DNA of 64,000 nt, taken from Burkholderia sp. Nafp2/4-1b. GTDB taxonomy: Bacteria; Pseudomonadota; Gammaproteobacteria; Burkholderiales; Burkholderiaceae. The translations under genes and the position numbers were made by a program. The stretch lies in NCBI RefSeq assembly GCF_003635165.1, contig NZ_ML058606.1:1-64000 (forward strand), in the 5' to 3' direction. This document shows positions 23,708 through 34,200 of the stretch, piece after piece (position 1 is the stretch's first letter; every line of letters begins with the position of its first letter). The notes below the pieces were generated by a model. The model was not told the origin of the DNA. It was given only the letters and a program-made list of their open reading frames with translations, and ran no database searches.

Positions 23708-25384
23708 TCAGGCTCCGATCTTGTGACGGGTGCGCGCGAGCAGGATCACGGGCACGAGCCCGGCCAGCACGATTGCGAGCGCGGCGACCGCGCCTTCCTC
23801 GTAGGTGCCGCGCGCGGCTTCCGCATACAGCCAGGTCGCGAGCGTGTCGAAATTCAGCGGCCGCAGCAGCAGCGTCGCCGGCAGTTCCTTCATCGCGTCG
23901 ACGAACACGAGCAGCGCGCTCGTCGTGAGCGCCGGCCGCAGCAGCGGCAGGTGCACGCGGCGCAGCGTGCCGCCGGCCGTCTCGCCGAGCGAGCGGGCGG
24001 CCTGTTCGAGCGACGGCGGAATGCGCGCGAGGCCGGCTTCGATGCTGCCGGCCGAGATCGCGAGAAAGCGCACGGTGTACGCGATCACGAGCGCGAGCGC
24101 CGAACCCATCAGCAGCAGCCCGTCACGACCAAGCGCCGCGCCGAGCAGCCGGTCGGCCGCCGCGAACGGAATCAGCAGGCCGATTGCGAGCACGGTGCCC
24201 GGCACCGCGTAGCCGAGGCTCGCGATGCGTGCGCACACGCGGGCCGGCCCGGCGCGTGCGCTGTCGCGCTGCGTACGTGCCGCCCACGCGACGACGAGCC
24301 CGCAGGCAAGTGTCGCGACGGTCGCCGCGGCGGCGATGGTCAGCGTGTTCGCGAGCCCGGTCAGCAACTGCGCGGACACGCCGCCGACGAGATGCAGCCG
24401 CTTGCCGGTCTCGACCGCGAGGTACGCGGCCGGCGCGCCGAAGCCGAGCAGCACCGGCAGCCAGCCGAGGGCCGCGGCGCTCCACGCGGCCGCGCCGCGC
24501 AGGCGCCGCGGCGCGACCGGGCGCATGCGCCGGCCGTGCGCGTAGCGCTGGCGGCGGCGCCCGTAGCGCTCGAGCACGATCATGCCGACGACGATCGCGA
24601 GCATCGCGAGCGCGATCTGCGCGGCGCCGGCCAGATCGGAGCGCGTGATCCACGTGGTGTAGACCGATACGGTCAGCGTCTGCACGCCGAGGAATTCCGA
24701 CGCGCCGATGTCGTTCAGCGTTTCGAGCAGCGCAAGGCTCACGCCGACCGCGATCGCGGGCCGCGCGAGCGGCACGACGACGCGCCAGAACGTCGCGATG
24801 CGTCCCGCGCCGAGCGTGCGCGCGGCTTCGAGCAGGCTCGCCGACTGCGTGACGAACATCGCGCGCGTGCTCAGGTACACATACGGATACAGCACGAAGC
24901 CGAGCACGAAGATCGCACCGGGCAGCGAGCGCAGGTCGGGCAGGCGGAACTGGCGCGGGCTGTCGAAGCCGAGCAGCCAGCGGATCGCGCCCTGCACGGG
25001 GCCGATCGGGTGGAGCAGGTCGAGATACGCGAACGCGACGATGTAGGTGGGCACCGCGAGCGGCAGCAGCAGCGCCCAGGTCAGCATCCGGCGGCCGGGA
25101 AAATCGTACGCGGTGACGAGCCACGCGCAGCCGGTGCCGACCACCGTCACGATCGTGCCGACGCCCGCGAGCAGCAGCAGTGTATTGACGAGCGCCTGCG
25201 GCAGCACGAATTCGGCGAGATGCCGCCAGTGCGCGAGGTCGGCGCCGAATGCGGCGGCGACCAGCACCGCGAGCGGCGCCGCGACCGCCGCGGCGATCGC
25301 GACGGCCGCGCCCAGCCACAGGCTGCCCGCGCGCAAACGGAACGGCCGGCGGCGCGCGGGGACCAACGGTGCGTCAGTTGTCAA
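23708..25384 (-). CDS. fbpB: Ferric iron ABC transporter permease (fused double permease)
   Basis: The 558-residue product has about twelve membrane helices in two homologous halves, each with an EAA-type loop (LLEAARTLGAGRIATFWRVVVPLARPAI and SLEQAARSLGETAGGTLRRVHLPLLRPAL), as in FbpB/HitB iron permeases. It forms the channel for Fe(III) delivered by the binding protein. The apparent start is TTG at 25384, overlapping the end of the binding protein gene by 11 bases; no strong ribosome binding site is visible, so translation may depend on coupling. A start at a nearby downstream codon cannot be excluded. Confidence 0.87.
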   Translation of the reverse strand: MTTDAPLVPARRRPFRLRAGSLWLGAAVAIAAAVAAPLAVLVAAAFGADLAHWRHLAEFVLPQALVNTLLLLAGVGTIVTVVGTGCAWLVTAYDFPGRRMLTWALLLPLAVPTYIVAFAYLDLLHPIGPVQGAIRWLLGFDSPRQFRLPDLRSLPGAIFVLGFVLYPYVYLSTRAMFVTQSASLLEAARTLGAGRIATFWRVVVPLARPAIAVGVSLALLETLNDIGASEFLGVQTLTVSVYTTWITRSDLAGAAQIALAMLAIVVGMIVLERYGRRRQRYAHGRRMRPVAPRRLRGAAAWSAAALGWLPVLLGFGAPAAYLAVETGKRLHLVGGVSAQLLTGLANTLTIAAAATVATLACGLVVAWAARTQRDSARAGPARVCARIASLGYAVPGTVLAIGLLIPFAAADRLLGAALGRDGLLLMGSALALVIAYTVRFLAISAGSIEAGLARIPPSLEQAARSLGETAGGTLRRVHLPLLRPALTTSALLVFVDAMKELPATLLLRPLNFDTLATWLYAEAARGTYEEGAVAALAIVLAGLVPVILLARTRHKIGA

Positions 25385-26417
25385 AACCGACCTTGTCGAC
25401 GAGCTGGCTGGCCGCCTTGCGGTGCTTCGCGATGTCGGCCAGCGGCAGCGGGTCGACCTTCAGCGTGCCGAAGCTCGCGATCACCGGATCGAGCTTCACG
25501 TTCGCCCGCACCGGGTATTCATAGTTCGCCTGCGCATACAGCGCCTGCGCTTCCGGCGACACCAGGTACTCGAGCAGCTTCACCGCGTTGGCCTTGTGCG
25601 GCGCGTGTTTCGCGACCGTCGCGCCGCTGATGTTGACGTGCGTGCCGCCGCTTTTCGCGTTCGCGAACGTCGGGCGCACGACCTTGATCGCGTCGCCCCA
25701 CTTGCGCGCATCGCTGCCGGCTTCCGCGTTCTTCATGTGGCCGACGTAGTACGCGTTCGCGAGGCCGACGTCGCAAATGCCGCCGAGAATGTCGCGCGCG
25801 ACGTCGCGGTCGCCGCCCGTCGCCTTGCGCGCGAGGTTCGCCTTCACGCCGCGCAGCCACTTTTCCGTCGCGGCTTCGCCGTCGTGCGCGATCATCGCCG
25901 CGACGAGCGCCGTGTTGTACGGATGCTGGCCCGAGCGGATGCAGACCTTGCCCTTCCATTTCGGATCGGCGAGATCCTCGTAGCGGAACGCGTCGACCTT
26001 CAGGTCCTTTTCCACGTACAGCACGCGATCGCGCAGCGACAGCGCGTACCAGTCGCCTTGCGCGCCGCGCAGGTTCGCGGGAATCGCGTCGTCGAGCACC
26101 TTCGAGCGGACCGGCTGCGCGAGCCCGCCGTCGACCAGATCGAGCAGGTTGCCGATGTCGACCGTCATCAGCACGTCGGCCGGCGACTGCGCGCCTTCCG
26201 CCTTCACGCGCTCGAGCAGGCCGTCCTTCACGAACACCGTGTTGACCTTGACGCCGCTCTGCTTCGTGAACGCGTCGATCAGCGGCTGGATCAGCTTCGG
26301 CTCGCGGGTGGTGTACAGGCTCACTTCCTCGGCGGCCTGGGCCAGCGGCGCGAACGCGGCGGCGGCAACGGCGAGGGCGCCGGCGAGCGGCAGCAGGCGG
26401 GTGCGCGAATTCGACAT
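25374..26417 (-). CDS. fbpA: Ferric iron ABC transporter periplasmic binding protein
   Basis: The 347-residue product has a Sec signal peptide (ALAVAAAAFAPLAQAAEEV) and the FbpA/HitA fold: VSLYTTREPKLIQPLIDAFTKQSGVKVNTVFVKDGLLERVKAEG, and a pair of adjacent tyrosines in ANAYYVG that fits the iron-binding tyrosines of the family. It should capture Fe(III) in the periplasm. The start at 26417 follows CGGAG. It is the first gene of the iron operon and has a Fur-boxed promoter. Confidence 0.88.
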   Translation of the reverse strand: MSNSRTRLLPLAGALAVAAAAFAPLAQAAEEVSLYTTREPKLIQPLIDAFTKQSGVKVNTVFVKDGLLERVKAEGAQSPADVLMTVDIGNLLDLVDGGLAQPVRSKVLDDAIPANLRGAQGDWYALSLRDRVLYVEKDLKVDAFRYEDLADPKWKGKVCIRSGQHPYNTALVAAMIAHDGEAATEKWLRGVKANLARKATGGDRDVARDILGGICDVGLANAYYVGHMKNAEAGSDARKWGDAIKVVRPTFANAKSGGTHVNISGATVAKHAPHKANAVKLLEYLVSPEAQALYAQANYEYPVRANVKLDPVIASFGTLKVDPLPLADIAKHRKAASQLVDKVGFDN

Positions 26418-26509
26418 GGAGACTCCGGTGAGGCAGGCGAACGAAGAGGTGTTCCGGGGCGTGCCTGCCGCCCGAGTGACCCGAAACATTACAAATAGAA
26501 AGATTTCGG

Positions 26510-26543
26510 ATTCTAGATCGGAATGGGAATGATTATCAAATGA
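26510..26543 (-). promoter_or_regulatory. Promoter with overlapping Fur box for the iron operon
   Basis: On the minus strand TTGATA (complement of 26534-26539) and TAGAAT (complement of 26510-26515) are 18 bases apart, a good sigma-70 promoter. The -35 element lies inside TTTGATAATCATTCCCATTC, which matches the Fur box GATAATGATAATCATTATC over its core GATAATCATT. Binding of Fur-Fe would block the promoter, so the operon should be induced in iron shortage. Confidence 0.8.
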
Positions 26544-26572
26544 AAGCTTTCGGAACCGCGGCGGAAGGAGGC

Positions 26573-26593
26573 GGGGGGGGGGGGGAGGGGGGG
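26573..26593. repeat. Poly-G tract (13 G, A, 7 G)
   Basis: Thirteen consecutive G (26573-26585), one A and seven more G lie between the Fur-regulated promoter and the small membrane protein at 26671. Such homopolymers slip during replication and are also error-prone in sequencing. Confidence 0.9.
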
Positions 26594-26670
26594 ACGAAAC
26601 ACGGCGTCGCAGCGCGGGCGCAAGCGCGTAGAATGCCCGCTTCAACGAATTCGACGGAGCCGCACCGACC

Positions 26671-26838
26671 ATGAACGATCAGCGCAAGAAGAACCCTGTC
26701 CGCAACGTGAGCATCCTGATCGTCGTGGCCGTGCTGCTCGTGATCGGGACGATCCTGTATAACGCGATCTCGCAGAAGCGCGCGTACGACGAGGCCCATC
26801 CGGCCGAGGCTGCGAGCGCGAGCGCCGCGTCGCACTGA
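26671..26838 (+). CDS. Small single-span membrane protein
   Basis: ATG AAC GAT at 26671 opens a 55-codon frame ending TGA at 26836-26838. The product has a basic N terminus (MNDQRKKNPVRNV), one strong membrane helix (SILIVVAVLLVIGTILYNAI) and an Ala/Glu-rich tail. The basic-in, tail-out pattern and the clean helix argue for a real gene. GGAG lies about 12 bases upstream, which is slightly far. I recognise no family; it is divergent from the iron operon, with a poly-G tract in its upstream region. Confidence 0.6.
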   Translation: MNDQRKKNPVRNVSILIVVAVLLVIGTILYNAISQKRAYDEAHPAEAASASAASH

Positions 26839-27047
26839 CGCAGGTGTAGCCGCCCACGCAGGCGTGGGCGCCGATGCGCACGATCGCAGTGCGGCCCGGT
26901 CCGGCAGGCAGCGAGGTAGGGGAACGGCGGGAAGGGGAGAAGCCGCGGCGGGCGACGCGCGACGCGTCTCGTCTGGTCCCGTTCCGTTCCGTCGGGAGAA
27001 ACGCGGGCGCCGAAGCCGGCGCCCCGCACGGAACGGTCAGTCGTGCG

Positions 27048-28415
27048 TCAACGTGACGCAGGCGCGAACTTCGGGCGGATTCGCCCGTAGAACACGAGCG
27101 CGAGCAGCACGAGCCATGCCGCGCCGACGTAGAGCGCGACACGCGTGTCTTCGAACCAGCCGAGCATCACGATCACGAAACCCATGAACGCGATCGTCAG
27201 CGCGGGCGCGACGGGCCACAGCGGCACCTTGAACTTCAGCGCCGCGACTTCCGCGCTCGACAGGCGACGGCGCATCGCGACCTGCGACAGCAGGATCATC
27301 AGCCACACCCACACGGTCGCGAACGTCGCGATCGCCGCGATCACCAGGAACACGTCCTTCGGCATCAGGTAGTTCAGCACCACGCCGACCAGCAGCGCGC
27401 CGGCCATCACGAGCACCGTGACCCACGGCACGCCGTGGCGCGACGTCGTCATCAGCACGCGTGGCGCCTGGCCTTGCCGCGCCATCCCGAACATCATCCG
27501 GCCCGCGCCGAAGATGTCGCTGTTGATCGCCGAGATCGCCGCGCTGATCACCACCAGGTTCAGGATCGTCGCGGCCGACTTCACGCCGAGCGCCGAGAAG
27601 ATCTGCACGAACGGGCTGCCGTCGTTGCCGACGCCGGTCCACGGGCTGATCGACATCAGCACGACCATCGTCAGCACGTAGAACAGCAGGATGCGCGCGG
27701 GCACCGCGTTGATCGCGCGCGGAATCACGCGTTCCGGATCCTTCGCCTCGCCGGCGCTCATCCCGATCACCTCGATGCCGCCGTACGCGAAGATCACGAC
27801 CGACAGCGACGCGATCAGCCCGCCGATCCCGTTCGGGAAGAAGCCGCCATGGTTCCACAGGTTCGCGAACGTCGGCACGTCGGCCGAATGGCCGAAGTGC
27901 ATGCCGGCCAGCAGGATCGCGACGCCGCCGCCGATCATCGCGACGATCGCGCCGACCTTGATGATCGACAGCCAGAACTCGAGCTCGCCGAACACCTTCA
28001 CGTGGCACAGGTTCAGCCCGCAGATGACCGCGACGACGCCGAGCACCCAGATCCATTGCGGGACGTCCGGGAACCAGAAGCCCATGTAGATACCGAACGC
28101 GGTGATGTCGGCGATCGCGACGATCACCATTTCGAGCGTGTAGGTCCAGCCGGTGACGAAGCCCGCGAACGGGCCGAGGTTCTCGGTCGCGTAATGGCCG
28201 AACGAGCCGGCGACGGGTTCGCGCACGGCCATCTCGCCGAGCGCGCGCATCACCATGTAGACGGCCGCGCCGCCCAGGATATAGGCCAGGATCACCGCCG
28301 GCCCGGCGAGCTGGATCGCGGACGCCGAGCCGTAGAACAGGCCGGTGCCGATCGCCGAGCCCAGCGCGAGGAAGCGGATGTGCCGCGCGCTCAGATGGCG
28401 CTGCAAGTTTTTCAT
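27048..28415 (-). CDS. Amino acid permease, APC superfamily (ProY/HutT-like)
   Basis: The 455-residue product has about twelve membrane helices and the AAT-family start [42 protein letters not shown], followed by [32 protein letters not shown] and [24 protein letters not shown]. This group includes proline- (ProY) and histidine-specific (HutT) permeases, and it should import an amino acid by proton symport. A HutC-like operator (AAGTTGTCTATACAACTT) just upstream makes histidine or another hut-pathway compound the most attractive substrate, but this is inferred. The gene stands alone. Confidence 0.85.
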   Translation of the reverse strand: MKNLQRHLSARHIRFLALGSAIGTGLFYGSASAIQLAGPAVILAYILGGAAVYMVMRALGEMAVREPVAGSFGHYATENLGPFAGFVTGWTYTLEMVIVAIADITAFGIYMGFWFPDVPQWIWVLGVVAVICGLNLCHVKVFGELEFWLSIIKVGAIVAMIGGGVAILLAGMHFGHSADVPTFANLWNHGGFFPNGIGGLIASLSVVIFAYGGIEVIGMSAGEAKDPERVIPRAINAVPARILLFYVLTMVVLMSISPWTGVGNDGSPFVQIFSALGVKSAATILNLVVISAAISAINSDIFGAGRMMFGMARQGQAPRVLMTTSRHGVPWVTVLVMAGALLVGVVLNYLMPKDVFLVIAAIATFATVWVWLMILLSQVAMRRRLSSAEVAALKFKVPLWPVAPALTIAFMGFVIVMLGWFEDTRVALYVGAAWLVLLALVFYGRIRPKFAPASR

Positions 28416-28738
28416 CGAGTCTCCGATATCGTTATGCCGTTATGCGACGGACCGGGCGAGCGGGGCCGGTCCGTGGGCGCAAGTTGTCTATACAACTTAA
28501 AATGTGAACGAATGATAACAAGCCGGGCCATGGAACCGGAATTGGGTATTCCCTGAGTGGCGCAATCGGGGAAATCGGGAGTGTGCGGTCGCGCGGGGTG
28601 CGCGCGGGCCGCGTGGGGCGGGCGGAGCATGCTGCGGAGGGTGTTGCGGGAAACGGGAGCGTCGCTGGCCGGCCCGCTTGCGCGGGCGACCGGGGATGGA
28701 ACAACGTCATGCGGTCATGCGGTCATGCGGTCATGCCG
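28416..28738. other. Intergenic region with permease control sequences and a tandem repeat
   Basis: It holds an imperfect GC-rich inverted repeat (GGACCGG at 28449-28455 with CCGGTCC at 28466-28472), the HutC-like palindrome at 28481-28498, a lower-GC promoter-like stretch to about 28530, and an 8-bp tandem repeat from 28706 that enters the end of the next gene. No coding sequence is evident. Confidence 0.6.
28481..28498 (-). promoter_or_regulatory. HutC-like operator upstream of the amino acid permease
   Basis: AAGTTGTCTATACAACTT is a perfect 7-bp inverted repeat with a CTAT/ATAG centre. The core TTGTATAGACAA (minus strand) closely resembles the binding sites of GntR/HutC-type repressors (CTTGTATAGACAAG-like). 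It lies about 65 bases before the permease ATG. Confidence 0.65.
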
Positions 28739-28745
28739 TCATGCG
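28706..28745. repeat. Tandem 8-bp repeat, five copies of GTCATGCG
   Basis: Five head-to-tail copies of GTCATGCG occupy 28706-28745; the fourth reads GTCATGCC. The array overlaps the stop codon and last codons of the FUSC gene (stop complement at 28739-28741), so copy number change would alter only the 3' flank. Confidence 0.9.
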
Positions 28746-31030
28746 GGCAGGCGGATCACGCTCGCGTCCTTGCGGATCAGCAGCGACGACGCGAGCATCT
28801 GCTTGCACTGGTGCGCGAGCACCTTCAGGTCGTGCGTGAGGTCGGCGCCCACGGCGTCGGATTTTTCCGCGGACACGACCATTGCATCGAGGTCACGCGT
28901 GAGCTGTTTCGTCGCCTCGAGCTGATCGGCCGGCGGCGGCTCGCCGGCTTCCGCCTTCTCGAGGTTATCGAGCACGGCGGCGAGGCCGCGGTGCAGCGCG
29001 TCGTCGTGAGCGAGGTGCTCGTCCACCGCGCACGCGCTGCGGATCAGCGGCGCGGCGGCGGTGATCTGCGCACCGAGCACGTGTGTCTGCACGAGCAGAT
29101 CGTTCAGTTCCGGCACGAAGCGCTGGTGCGCCTTCGGCTCGATCATCATCCGCTGGAACGCCTGGCCGAGGTTCGCGAACGCGATGTGCACGTCCTTGCG
29201 CGCGAGGCGGTAACGGTAGTCGTCGTCGAGCGTCGTGGCGGGCGCCTCGATCGCCGCGGCGACGACCGGCACGACGGCAGCACCGTCAGCGGTCGGCACG
29301 GCGGGCGGCGCCGCGCCGCGCCCGACGCGCCACACGGCTTCGAAATACTTGCGGGTCGACGTCAGCATGTCGGTGACGAGCTTGCCCATCAGCCGGTATT
29401 CCCAGTACGGGAACAGGCGGCTCGCGGCGATCGCGATCATGCAGCCGACCACGGTGTCGATCGCGCGCTCGCCGATGATCCGCATGCTGCCCGGCGCGAG
29501 CAGGTGGAACATCAGCAGCACGTACGACGACGTGAACACGACGCTCGCCGCATAGTTGAACAGCAGCAGGCTGTAGCTCATCACCATCGACCCGAACATG
29601 ATCGCGATCAGCAGGTGCGTATCCTTGACCGTGTAGATCAGCGCGACGCTCGCCGCACAGCCGATCAGCGTGCCGACGATACGCGCCGCGTTGCGCTGCT
29701 TGGTCAGCGAATAGCCGGGCTTCAGGATGATGATGGTGGTCATCACGATCCAGTACGCGTTCGTGAGCGGCAGCAGGCGGCCGAGCCAGAAGCCGACCGC
29801 CACCGCGATCGTCACGCGCAGCGCATGGCGGAAGCTCGGCGAGCGCATGTTCAGGTTCGAGAAGATCAGCAGCGGCGACATCCGGCGCCGCTGCAGGAAG
29901 CGCGTGAGCGCCTTGTCGATCTTCAGTTCGGTCTGCTGCGGGTCGGCATGGCCCGACAGGTTGCGGCGCATCCGGTCGATCAGGCGCGTCGCGCTCCAGA
30001 TGCGCCGGAACGTCGCGAGCACCGCCGCGTATGCTTCCGCGTTGCTGGCCGGGAAGTTCTTCTTGCGCATCAGCTCGATCTCGTACTCGATCGCGCGCAG
30101 TTCGGCCTTCACGCTGATCCGCGAATGCGGCGCGCGGTTCTCGAGCACCGCGAGGCCGATCTCCTCGAGATCGGCGGCCGCCTTGCGGATCAGGTCGCGA
30201 TAGAAAATGATCAGGTCCGAGCCGCCGAACGTGTTGCGCACGAGCGGGTAGTCGGTGTGCGCGCCCACGAACAGCTCGTGCAGGTCGACGCTGTTGATGA
30301 ACAGGTTGTACATCGTCGTGCGGCCGGGATCGAGCTTGCCGCGGCGCAGCTTCGGCAGGTTGCGCAGCACGATGTCGCGCGCGGTTTCCTGCGTTTCGAC
30401 CGCGGTGATCTGCTTCGCGACGAGATTGCGGTAGCACTCGTCGAGATCGGCGTCGAGATCGTAGAACTGTGCGCGTGCGAGCAGGTAGTCGGCGCACGCG
30501 AACAGGCTCTCGGCGAGCGCCTGCTGCTCGATGCGGCGCGCCTGCCATTGCGACACGAGCGTCGCCCAGTACGTGTACCAGAGGCCGCCCGCGAGAATCC
30601 AGCCGGCATTGATGAACGCCTGCAGCGGCGTGAACTTCTCTTCGAGCGTCATCACCATCATGAACAGCGTCGCGAAGCTGATCTGCGGCCAGCGGTTGCC
30701 GTAGACGACGATCAGCGACAGCACGAACGTGAGCGGCACGATGGTCAGCCACAGCGCGAAGATGTTCGGCGTGGCGAGGCCGGTCGCGAGCGCGGCCAGG
30801 AAGCCGATCACGCTGCACGCGAGCATTTCGTTGTGCTTGTACTTCAGCGGGCCCGGCATGTCGACCACGCACGCGCCGAGCGCGCCGGTCGAGATCGTGA
30901 AGCCGAGATCCCGGTTGTGAAACACGATCAGGCACAGCACGGCCGGCAGCGACACGCCGACCGCGATCCGCAGGCCGCCGAAAAAGTACTGGCTGTAGAA
31001 AAACTTTCTGATTTCGACCGAATAGCGCAT
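28739..31030 (-). CDS. FUSC-family membrane protein (aromatic acid efflux-like)
   Basis: The 763-residue product has two membrane bundles (about residues 15-190 and 410-540) separated by a long cytoplasmic helical region and followed by a cytoplasmic C terminus. Sequences such as YFFGGLRIAVGVSLPAVLCLI, ALRVTIAVAVGFWLGRLLPLTNAYWIVMTTIIILKPGYSLTKQRNAARIVGTLIG are the FUSC/YccS hallmarks. Relatives include AaeB (p-hydroxybenzoic acid efflux) and YccS. Function is probably export of small organic acids or envelope maintenance, not determined here. It diverges from recC, with about 180 bases between them. Confidence 0.8.
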   Translation of the reverse strand: MRYSVEIRKFFYSQYFFGGLRIAVGVSLPAVLCLIVFHNRDLGFTISTGALGACVVDMPGPLKYKHNEMLACSVIGFLAALATGLATPNIFALWLTIVPLTFVLSLIVVYGNRWPQISFATLFMMVMTLEEKFTPLQAFINAGWILAGGLWYTYWATLVSQWQARRIEQQALAESLFACADYLLARAQFYDLDADLDECYRNLVAKQITAVETQETARDIVLRNLPKLRRGKLDPGRTTMYNLFINSVDLHELFVGAHTDYPLVRNTFGGSDLIIFYRDLIRKAAADLEEIGLAVLENRAPHSRISVKAELRAIEYEIELMRKKNFPASNAEAYAAVLATFRRIWSATRLIDRMRRNLSGHADPQQTELKIDKALTRFLQRRRMSPLLIFSNLNMRSPSFRHALRVTIAVAVGFWLGRLLPLTNAYWIVMTTIIILKPGYSLTKQRNAARIVGTLIGCAASVALIYTVKDTHLLIAIMFGSMVMSYSLLLFNYAASVVFTSSYVLLMFHLLAPGSMRIIGERAIDTVVGCMIAIAASRLFPYWEYRLMGKLVTDMLTSTRKYFEAVWRVGRGAAPPAVPTADGAAVVPVVAAAIEAPATTLDDDYRYRLARKDVHIAFANLGQAFQRMMIEPKAHQRFVPELNDLLVQTHVLGAQITAAAPLIRSACAVDEHLAHDDALHRGLAAVLDNLEKAEAGEPPPADQLEATKQLTRDLDAMVVSAEKSDAVGADLTHDLKVLAHQCKQMLASSLLIRKDASVIRLPA

Positions 31031-31211
31031 CGATGGGCTGAATGACAGACGAAGACGCCCGGAGCGGCGTATTGACTGGCGACGAGTCTATCGTATTTCG
31101 CGGTCCGCAAAACCTGGCCTTTCGGCCGAGGTCCGCCGCGCCGGCCCTTTTGCTATCCTTGGTGCTCCTGTTCGCGCGGCCGGGCCCGTGCGACGCTCCG
31201 ACATCCGCTTC

Positions 31212-34200
31212 ATGCTCCATCTCTTCTACTCGAACCGTCACGAAACGCTGGCCGACGCGCTGCTCGACGACCTGGCCGCATTCCCGGCCCGCAACGGCCC
31301 GTGGGCGCCGCAACAGGTCATCGTGCCGAGCGCTGCGCTGCGCCGCCGTCTCGAACTCGACATCGCCGCGCGCCACGGCGTATGCGCGAACGTCGAGTTC
31401 ACGTATCTCGCGCAATGGCTGTGGGCGCAGATCGGCCGCGTGCTGACGGTGCCCGCGCGCTCGCCGTTCGCGCCCGATCGCCTCGTGTGGCGCTGCTATC
31501 GGCTCTTCGCGCAGGCGGCCGGTGCGCCGTGGCTCGCGTCGCCGCGGCTTGCCGCGTATCTGTCCGCGGCGGACGACGCGATGCGCTACGAGCTCGCGCA
31601 GCGCGTCGCGGCCGTGCTCGATCACTACCTGACCTATCGGCCCGAATGGCTGGCCGCGTGGCAGGCCGGCGAGTCGGTGCTCGCGGGCGACGCCGCGCCG
31701 CGCGGAATCAGCGATGCCGCGCGCGACGACGAGCAGTGGCAGGCCGCGTTGTGGCGCGCGCTGCTCGCGGAGCTGAGCGACAGCGGCACGCCGCCCGCAC
31801 ATCGCTTTCTCGTCGAGGCGCGTCATCTCGACGGCGACGCCGTCGCGCGCGCCCGCTGGCCCGAATCGGTCAGCGTGTTCGCGCTGCCGACGATGCCGCC
31901 GCTGCACGTCGCGCTGCTGCGCGAGCTGTCGCGCTGGATCGACGTGCGCATCTATGCGCTCAACCCGTGCCGCGAATTCTGGTTCGACATCGTCACCGCC
32001 GCGCATGCGGAGGCGCTCGATGCGGCCGGCCGGCTCGACTACCAGGAAGTCGGCCATCCGCTGCTCGCGGAGTGGGGCCGCCAGTCGCAGGCGCAGCTGC
32101 ACATGCTGCACGAACTGACTGAAAGCGCGGCATCAGGGGACGCGTCGCGTTTCGTCGGGAATCCCGCGCCCACCTGGCTCGCGCGGGTGCAGAACGCGAT
32201 CCTCGACCTGCAGCCGGAGGCCGAACTCGGCGACGCGCCGGCCGAGCGCGGGATCGAGGTGCACGTGTGCCATAGCCTCGCGCGCCAGCTCGAGGTGCTG
32301 CACGACCGCCTGCTCGCATGGTTCGATGCCGACGCGACGCTGCAGCCGTCCGACGTGCTGGTGGCGGTCGCCGATCTCGCGGCGGCCGGGCCGCTGATCG
32401 ATGCGGTGTTCGGCACGGCGGGCGCCGGCGGCGCGCGCGTGCCTTACCGGATCACCGGGCTGCCGCCGTCGCAGGCGAATCCGATCGCACGCGTGCTGCT
32501 CGAATGGCTCGCGTTGCCGGAGCGGCAGGTCGGCGCGCCCGAACTGGTCGAATGGCTGCGCGTCGACGCGGTGGCGGCTCGTTACGGCATCGATGCGGCC
32601 GCGCTCGAAACGGTGCAGACCTGGCTCGCGGCCGCCGGTGCGCGGCGCGGGCTGTCGCCGACGGCGAGCGACGATGCGGCGGTGCCGGCACCGCGCCATA
32701 CGTTTTCCGATGCGCTCGCGCGGCTCTTCCTCGGCTATGCGATGCCGGAAGGCGCGGCACCGGTCGGCGCATGGCTGCCGATCGAGGCGGCCACGGGCAG
32801 CGAAGCCGAACTGCTCGGCCGGCTCGCGCGCTTCACCGACGATCTCGACGGTTTCGCGCGGCGGCTCGCGGACGCGCACACGCCGCGCTCATGGAGCGAA
32901 CTGTTCGCCGACACGCTCGCGCGCTTCTTCGACTCCGGTGCGGCCTATGCCGATGCGCTCGCGGGCGTGCGCGACGCGCTCGACGCGATGCTCGCCGCGA
33001 TGACCGAAGGCGCCCCTGACGAGGCGTTGCCCGCGGCCGTCGTGCGCGCGGGGCTGGCAGCCGCGCTCGACGATCCGGCGCGCGGCGGGGTGCCGTGGGG
33101 CGGCGTCACGTTCTCGTCGCTGACGAGCTTGCGCGGCTTGCCGTACCGCGTCGTGTGCCTGCTCGGGATGGACGACGGCGTGCTGCCGAGCCTTGCGCGC
33201 GCGGACGAGTTCGACCTGATGGCCGTGCTGCCGAAGCTCGGCGACCGGCAGCGCCGCGACGACGAGCGCAACCTGTTTCTCGACCTGCTGCTCGCCGCGC
33301 GCGACCGGCTGCTGATCGCCTATACGGGGCGCAGCATCCGCGACAACGCACCGTTGCCGCCCGCGGCTCTCGTCGACGAACTGCTCGACCATCTCGCGCT
33401 CGTCACGGCCGGCGCTGACGCCGCACCCGACGCGGTCGATGCCGCACGGCGCGCGTTCATCGTCGAGCATCCGCTGCAGCCGTTCGCGGCCGAGTACTTC
33501 CGGCCCGGCAGCGAACTGGCGTCGTACGACGCCGAGCGCGCGACGCTTGCGTCGCTGCTGGCGGCCGAAGCCGCACGCGACGCGACACGCGAGCAACCGT
33601 TCTTCGCGCAGCCGCTGCCGGCCGAGCCGGTCGAGCCGGTTGCGTTCACCGAGTTCGAACGTTTCTGGCGCCATCCGGCCCGTGCGCTGCTGCGCGCACG
33701 GCTCGGCATCGTGCTGTCCGATGCGCAGGCCGAACTGCTCGACACCGAGCCGTTCGCGCTCGACTTCGCCGGCAGCGACGCGCTCGCCGAGCGCGTGCTG
33801 CCGCTTTTGATCGAATCGGACGAAGGGTCCGTGCACGATCATGCGCTGCGCATCGCGGATGCCAGCCCGGAATTGCCGGGCGGTGCAACAGGCGCGGTGT
33901 GGCGCGACCAGGCGCTCGGCTCGATGACGCAGCTTGCGTCGAACGTGCGCCGTGCGCTGGCCGACGGAATGGAGCGGCGGCCGTTCACGCTCGCGATCGC
34001 GCCTGCTTGGCCCGACACCGACCAGGCGCTGTTCGGCGCCGATGACGCGATGCTGTCGGGCGATGCGGTGAGTGCGCCGCTCGAGCTGCACGGCACGCTG
34101 AACCGGCTGACACCGGCCGGCCAGATCATCTATCGCTATGCGCGGCCGAGCGCGCGCGACTATCTGTCCGCGTGGCTCGCGCACCTCGTCTACTGCGCGG

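Noticed and set aside
28706..28745. Possible CRISPR array
   Set aside because: The five copies are direct 8-bp tandem units without spacers.
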